Below, piece after piece: positions 58,630-64,000 of a stretch of 64,000 nucleotides of DNA. The first letter of the stretch is position 1; every line of letters starts with the position of its first letter. The DNA lies in the NCBI GenBank assembly GCA_002633005.1, contig NMRA01000001.1, forward strand, positions 441,299-505,298, written 5' to 3'. The notes beneath the pieces were generated by a model. It searched no databases. It was not told the DNA's origin and saw only the letters and a program-made list of their open reading frames with translations. The position numbers and the translations under genes were made by a program. This DNA is from Phoronis australis. Its lineage: Eukaryota; Phoronida; Phoronidae.

Positions 58630-61130
58630 ACAGTCATTTGCAGACAAATTAATATCAAGTACCGAGGATAGACATGAATAACGTGAAATTCATCGGCGAA
58701 TTTGAGTCAATTTGGTTTCCAGACAACGCTGGAGTTTTTTCCAAGTCAAAGTATTGATAAATATTCTAACATGTGCTTGTAGCCAGACGCATAGAAAACA
58801 ATGATTTCACCCAATATCTACACCCACCATAGTCTTGCAACTCCAGTTTAATTGTGCGGTAAACGTGTTTGAATTCGTCATAAATTTTCATGTATAAACA
58901 AAGACTAGAAGAGTTGGAATTCCAACGGTAAAATGCCAACAGATGGAGCTAATACTCAAAATTAACACTTAATTGCCATATTCGATTGACATCAACTTTA
59001 CACTTGCCATTTTGTTTTCAATTTACTTTGTAGTAGACGATGATATTTGGTGGATTTTTATAAGAGTCGTATGAACGAAGTTTAATTCCGGATTTTCCGC
59101 AAAGTTGATACTTGCATGAACGGGCCTTATGCCAGTGTGCCCATCACAAAATGTAGGGTTGAACCACTAAGGTGGACTCGGATTCAATTGAATTACTATC
59201 AGGCTAAGTTTCACACATTACACATTTCTATTTCAACATTTTTTGAAGTATTAATAAAAACCGTTAAAATGTGTTCAAGTGCAGCCCACTTAAGTACACC
59301 GTGCCGTCAATGTTAGGAAAATATAACTCTGTCTACACCTCGGGCGTCGCTGGTTTTCGCCCCTGTTTGCTCAATTTCCCCTAACTACCTTTAATTTATT
59401 AAACCGGCAGTGTTAACAGAAATCCGACACACATGCACGCGCACGATTATACGCGCGCAAACGCAAACACAGAAGAGAAGTTCTCTGGTAACACTGCAAT
59501 GTAACCGACACCTGAAAACTGATGTTAAATTCGATTTTATTATCGTCAAGTACTAGAATTTAGCTTAATGCCAAGACGTAAAAATTAATAGATTTTTATT
59601 TTTATCAATAGAGAACGACGAGAGCGTATTTGTTCAAATTGAGAAGCTTTTGTCATTGTTTAAGAATGTCAACAGAAATATATTGAAAGCCAAGAGCAAA
59701 CCTACGGGGAGTGATGGGGATGTAATGTTCCTCAGAGACAAATTTTCACCACAAACTTTACCCATCTGTGGCGTCTATCTCACTTTCAATTTTTTAACGT
59801 ATAACACGCCTACTTACCTTTAGAGCGCCCAATAAACTTCTACGCACCCTTACACCAGGCTTTCGATACAGTTCTTGGAATATTCTTAAAATTCCGTTAA
59901 TGTTACTGATATATTTTATAATCAACAAAAATGAATAACGGTTTGGCTGCTCAATTTTCGTTACGTGAAATGGCTTTAGTTTGCATCTGAGAACACAAGA
60001 GCAGGTCACTTAGAAACACGTGACCAACATAAACATGGGCACAATACAACACGTGAAATTATACACCTGTGCAACTGTGAAGTGTCATTTATAACATAAG
60101 TGCACAAGTCTTTATAATAGCCGCATTCAGTGGACCAAGGCCAACGATAGTGGTGCCTTTTGAGTGATATTATTTCACCATTGCCATTTCAAAATATGTA
60201 CCATGGTTCTTGGTTTTGGTCTCTCATGGCAGTTGCATTTCCGTCACCATTTTAAATGCAACGGTAATCTTGGTTTTTGATTGCTTTCCAGCTCGCACAT
60301 AAATTCACTGTACTTTTGTTTTTGTTTAACCCACACAGTTGGTTGAAAGGAGACAGAAGCACATTAGCCTGTTTTGTAAAGCCCTTATTACCAACAATCT
60401 GAACACCGTAAGACCATTCTGTGTGCACACCCTCTGAAATAAGCGATCATTACAGAATTTGCCTAGTATTACAGTGAAATCAAGGAAAGGAAATCTAAAA
60501 TCTGAAATGGAAGAAGGACGTACATGACAAATTATCTATCTTCCATACACTGCCTCATGTTCCCTTAATAAATAGTATTTTACGGGCATTTAACCAACCG
60601 TGAGCCTCCTGTGGAGACATCTATCGGTACAAGAACTAAACAGAATTGGCCATGCGCATCCCATGTATTACTGATGAAGTTTCTTTTGTACGGTTTCATA
60701 GTATTCATAGATAGTCACACTTTTCCTCGCTACCAACAGCAACATACTTCATTAAACTCGCCAAGAGAGATGACATTCGGACCTTTCATTCAAATTAGTG
60801 ACACCTTGGCGTATTATTGCCAATTACTTCGATCGACTGTTTAGGATCTTTGTAGCGCAGTTTTGCAAATCGTTTGCGTTTGTTTCTTGAATAAGTGACC
60901 GTTCCATTACAACTACGGTTGGTTGGAACATGGATTGACGTACATTAGATATATCGAACTTGGAAATTCGTATGATCAATTACTGTCTACTTTCCAAACA
61001 CGACATGTTGGGATCTTGTTTCCGTACATCGCAGTCAGTAACGCTACTATAGGACTTCGCTAAAACGACTTAGCGAGATTACGTGAGATATTGCCGTGTA
61101 TTTTGAATGAGAACACGTGACCTTGGCTAA
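58630..61130. other. Intergenic sequence, no supported gene
   Basis: No convincing coding frame, RNA gene or repeat found. Confidence 0.4.
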
Positions 61131-61138
61131 ATTTCAGC

Positions 61139-61174
61139 TAGGTCCTAGCGTAGGTCCTAGCGTAGGTCCTAGCG
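61139..61174. repeat. 12-bp repeat TAGGTCCTAGCG, three perfect copies
   Basis: Perfect units at 61139, 61151 and 61163. Each contains the near-palindrome CTAGGTCCTAG. The hAT-like MITE begins 22 bases later. Confidence 0.95.
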
Positions 61175-61195
61175 TTACTGAACGCACGCCGGGTC

Positions 61196-61352
61196 CAGGG
61201 GCGGATCCAGGATTTTGAGTTAGGGGGGCAGCGCAGAATATTAGCCAGGATTTTGCCCGTCAGACATTCGCACATCCATACTGCCAAATGGAATCTTGGA
61301 GAATTTTAGGGTGGGCCATGGCCCCCTTGGCCCCCCTCTAAATCCGCCACTG
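61196..61352. mobile_element. hAT-like MITE, copy 2 (157 bp)
   Basis: Begins CAGGGGCGGATCCAGGATTT, ends AAATCCGCCACTG. Flanked by a perfect 5-bp direct repeat GGGTC (61191-61195 and 61353-61357). Same family as 19994-20139, inserted in the opposite orientation. Confidence 0.85.
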
Positions 61353-61357
61353 GGGTC

Positions 61358-63255
61358 TTACATGCGCCGCCCACAGTCTATGGGAGGTGTACCACAGGGG
61401 GGGCTGGGGGGCTATAGCCCCCACCCCACTTTTTTCAGTGCTGCGCCACCCATGGTCTACAGTTGGCCGCAAGTGACATTTTGGGGCTAAAATTCAAATC
61501 CAAATAATCAGTTTGGGGATCAAGTTTGACCGCGCCCAACTTTGCACGACTGAGCGTATCAGTAAGTGTGTGCTGGCGATTATAGATGGCAGTAGTGTAC
61601 GCGTATGATCTTTGTCTCTCCTCACGGGATTACGAATTTGCGATTCAAAATTTAGTTTAGGTATCATTTCCTCTTCGAACCCTTTAAAATTTTCAGGGTT
61701 CAACCTGACACATTTTCCCAAAGAGTACCTTGCGCATGTTTTCAAATCTTTTATTTATAAACGCCCACTGGGTTGGGCTTGCATGCGGAATCTTCTATTA
61801 ATGTGGAAAACGTAGTACAGCCACTCAGTAAAACACTGCCTATTACATAATGTGTGCGAAGCTGATCACTCCATAAAACATGCTGATTGTACAACGTACA
61901 GACTGTAGTCTCGCGATCATCGGACTCACAGTGCTTCCTCAATAGAGGCGATGCTACCTGTTAAATTGGCACATCTTTACAAGAAACACTAGAAGAAAAT
62001 GTGAACACGAGCATCAAACGAATCCATGACGGCGTTTTCCCGTTGCTCCCAACTTGTTCGATTCTATAGTCCAATAACAAGTTGGGAAGTTTACCCCTGT
62101 AGCCAATATCTTACACGACTAATTAACTCCATTGCATTTATGGTTGGAGGGCCAGCTTTCTTTTGTTCGATAATTGCTCTAATAAGATCGTATTTACATG
62201 TAGGCCTATCCTGACTGGGTTGTGCTGTTAAGAATAAAAATTAAGTTATAACATATTTGAACATAAACCAATAGCATTTCTGAAATCTTTCGTCAAATGG
62301 TGATCATGTTTAGGTTTTGAATCGCCAAAATCGCCCAACTGCAACCGAAGTTACGACAATCTATTCTTTCCGAATGAGTTTGACTGTGTTCACACGTGGT
62401 CTGTAATAAGCCTGGTAGATAAGTGGCCTGCTTGTTGTCATAACAGACAAAAGACTGTGCTTGGCAGTAAACAAAGAAGCTAAATGTTATCACACGCTCA
62501 GAACTCCCTACGTCTGGTAAAGTCTCTGAACGGGAAAACGATGCACAAACCTACAAACTAAAATACGGTTATGTTGCATTCAAAACTAAGATTCAATGAA
62601 GTTCACACTTTGGTATACAACTCGCCGAACTGTTTTCTCCCTAAAACATACCAATCCGTTCTAAGCGTAGCATATAATTCTGTGGTGTTAATTTTCATCC
62701 TTCATACACGCACAGGCGCGCCCGCGCACACACACGCACACACTAGCAATACACGTGTACTAAGATACGTCAATGTGGCAGTCCGACGATATTATGTATC
62801 CATGAGCAACCGTTGACTGAACATTTCGCATCGTGAATATTAACACCACTGAACACACTGCCGCGCTTGCCTTAACAATCGCACATCCACAGTATAGGAA
62901 CACTACAGAATATATTAGACTGGTCAAGACTTGAAACGTCTCTAATTATATCGTTGTGTTCGCAAATCAAATTTTCATTTTGTAACGGAGTTTTTTGCAA
63001 AAAAATTGTTTGTCTCAAATGGTGACATAAACCACGATCGTTGCAACAAAATGTCTTGCAATATTGAAGCGGAAACAAATTTTGACCAACAGGAACTCTT
63101 TGGAGAGTCTGCCGGACTGATTCTCTGAACATGATTCTTACATGTTTGGGATTGGCAATAACACGGTCTTTAAATCAAGCTGTCAAAATACTGAGATAGT
63201 TAACAAAGGAAAAGTTAACACCTCTTTCAACTGTTCAGGCAGATTACGTTGTTCT
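61358..63255. other. Intergenic sequence, no supported gene
   Basis: Only short chance frames and a short ACACACGC dinucleotide stretch near 62730. Nothing else seen. Confidence 0.4.
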
Positions 63256-63658
63256 GGGCCCGGTCTCCAATCTTTTTACTCGAAATAGAACTCGAAATTA
63301 GGTTTGGCATTTTCTACTCTACTTTTGGGCGAACTGAAGATAAGTGTCTATTATTCTAAGCTCGAGTACACAATAACTTACGTAGATAATCTATTGCCCT
63401 TAGTTCACAGTTTGTAAACCCAATATTAAAGCAATAAGTTAGAGTTTGAACTCGAATTTTCGAGTTTTTACTCGAGTTTGTAGCACGAATACAAGGGTCT
63501 TCAAGGGCAAACTTGAACTAGAAACTCCTATGCATAAACTATAATGTATTCGAGCACAGTCTTATAACCAATTATCTTAAGTTCGCACAAAAGGAGCAGA
63601 GAAATTGCCAAAAATAGTTTCGAGTTCGTTTCGAGTACAAAGATTAGAGACCGGCCCC
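63256..63658. mobile_element. MITE with GGGCC ends and nested ACTCGA motifs (403 bp)
   Basis: Left end GGGCCCGGTCTCCAATCTTT pairs with right end AAAGATTAGAGACCGGCCCC, and the repeat continues inward through ACTCGAAA words for about 45 bases. No coding frame. Target duplication not resolved. Confidence 0.78.
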
Positions 63659-64000
63659 TGGTCACATTGCAAAGATAATGTTCTCTGAGGTTTTCCCGCG
63701 GGAAATATGACGTTGCACCGAAGAAGCTCGTGTCGCGTATGTGGCGATGGACTACTTCCATTCGAGTACAAAACGTACCGTTAGTGGAAGGTCGAGGTCG
63801 ATACGCAGAATAATGTCTCGTGGGATATTACTTCATGTACGACAATCAAGGTATGTTTTTTATTTATCCCATACGCTTCGAATTCCTAATTTTTCATTTT
63901 TTCGCAAATTTTTTAAATACTTCACTCAGACTGTTCACGTGGCGGATTTCATCCTACATGTATGTACTTGCGCGATAGATTGCAAGCTTTCTCTAGTAAA
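63659..64000. other. Right edge, nothing recognised
   Basis: CpG-containing sequence with no supported feature. Confidence 0.4.

Overview
This is a eukaryotic, intron-rich, AT-leaning genomic window. Most likely it comes from a draft assembly of a marine invertebrate animal: there is a sodium-channel gene, GT-AG introns of 0.4-8 kb, trinucleotide microsatellites, many short inverted-repeat transposons, a single-N gap flanked by a near-perfect duplicate, and sharp blocks of CpG-rich and CpG-free DNA as in mosaically methylated invertebrate genomes. The phylum cannot be fixed from sequence alone. An invertebrate deuterostome is a reasonable guess, and no bacterial-type gene organisation is present.

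Region 1-18,565 (minus strand) holds the 5' part of a voltage-gated sodium channel alpha subunit gene. Eight coding exons (18557-18252, 10182-9926, 6761-6633, 4720-4614, 4158-3943, 3136-3076, 2073-1932, 1486-1352) join in frame into 451 residues: the cytoplasmic N-terminus and all of domain I (S1-S6 with pore loop). Domains II-IV lie beyond the left edge. Its introns carry a dead non-LTR retrotransposon (6.9-7.9 kb), a MITE (6.2 kb), an assembly duplication (8.2-8.7 kb), a microsatellite beside the exon-2 donor, and an unexplained coding-like patch at 12.6-12.9 kb.

Region 18.6-50 kb holds, by my manual exon assembly, two previously hidden small genes on opposite strands whose exons interleave. 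Gene P (plus, 30475-41362, nine exons, 233 codons) and gene M (minus, 48403-25139, eight exons, 215 codons) each read from ATG to stop with every splice phase matching. Two M exons sit inside an intron of P, and all P exons sit inside introns of M. I recognise neither protein. P's body coincides with an almost CpG-free block. The region between M's 3' end (about 24.8 kb) and the sodium channel's first exon is CpG-rich and shows no convincing gene.

Region 41.4-64 kb is mainly M intron and then intergenic sequence: MITE families with TA or 5-bp target duplications, tRNA-derived SINE-like heads, large microsatellites at 53.1 and 56.1 kb, and no convincing further genes. A hAT-like 146/157-bp element occurs in two copies (20.0 and 61.2 kb), each with its own 5-bp target duplication.
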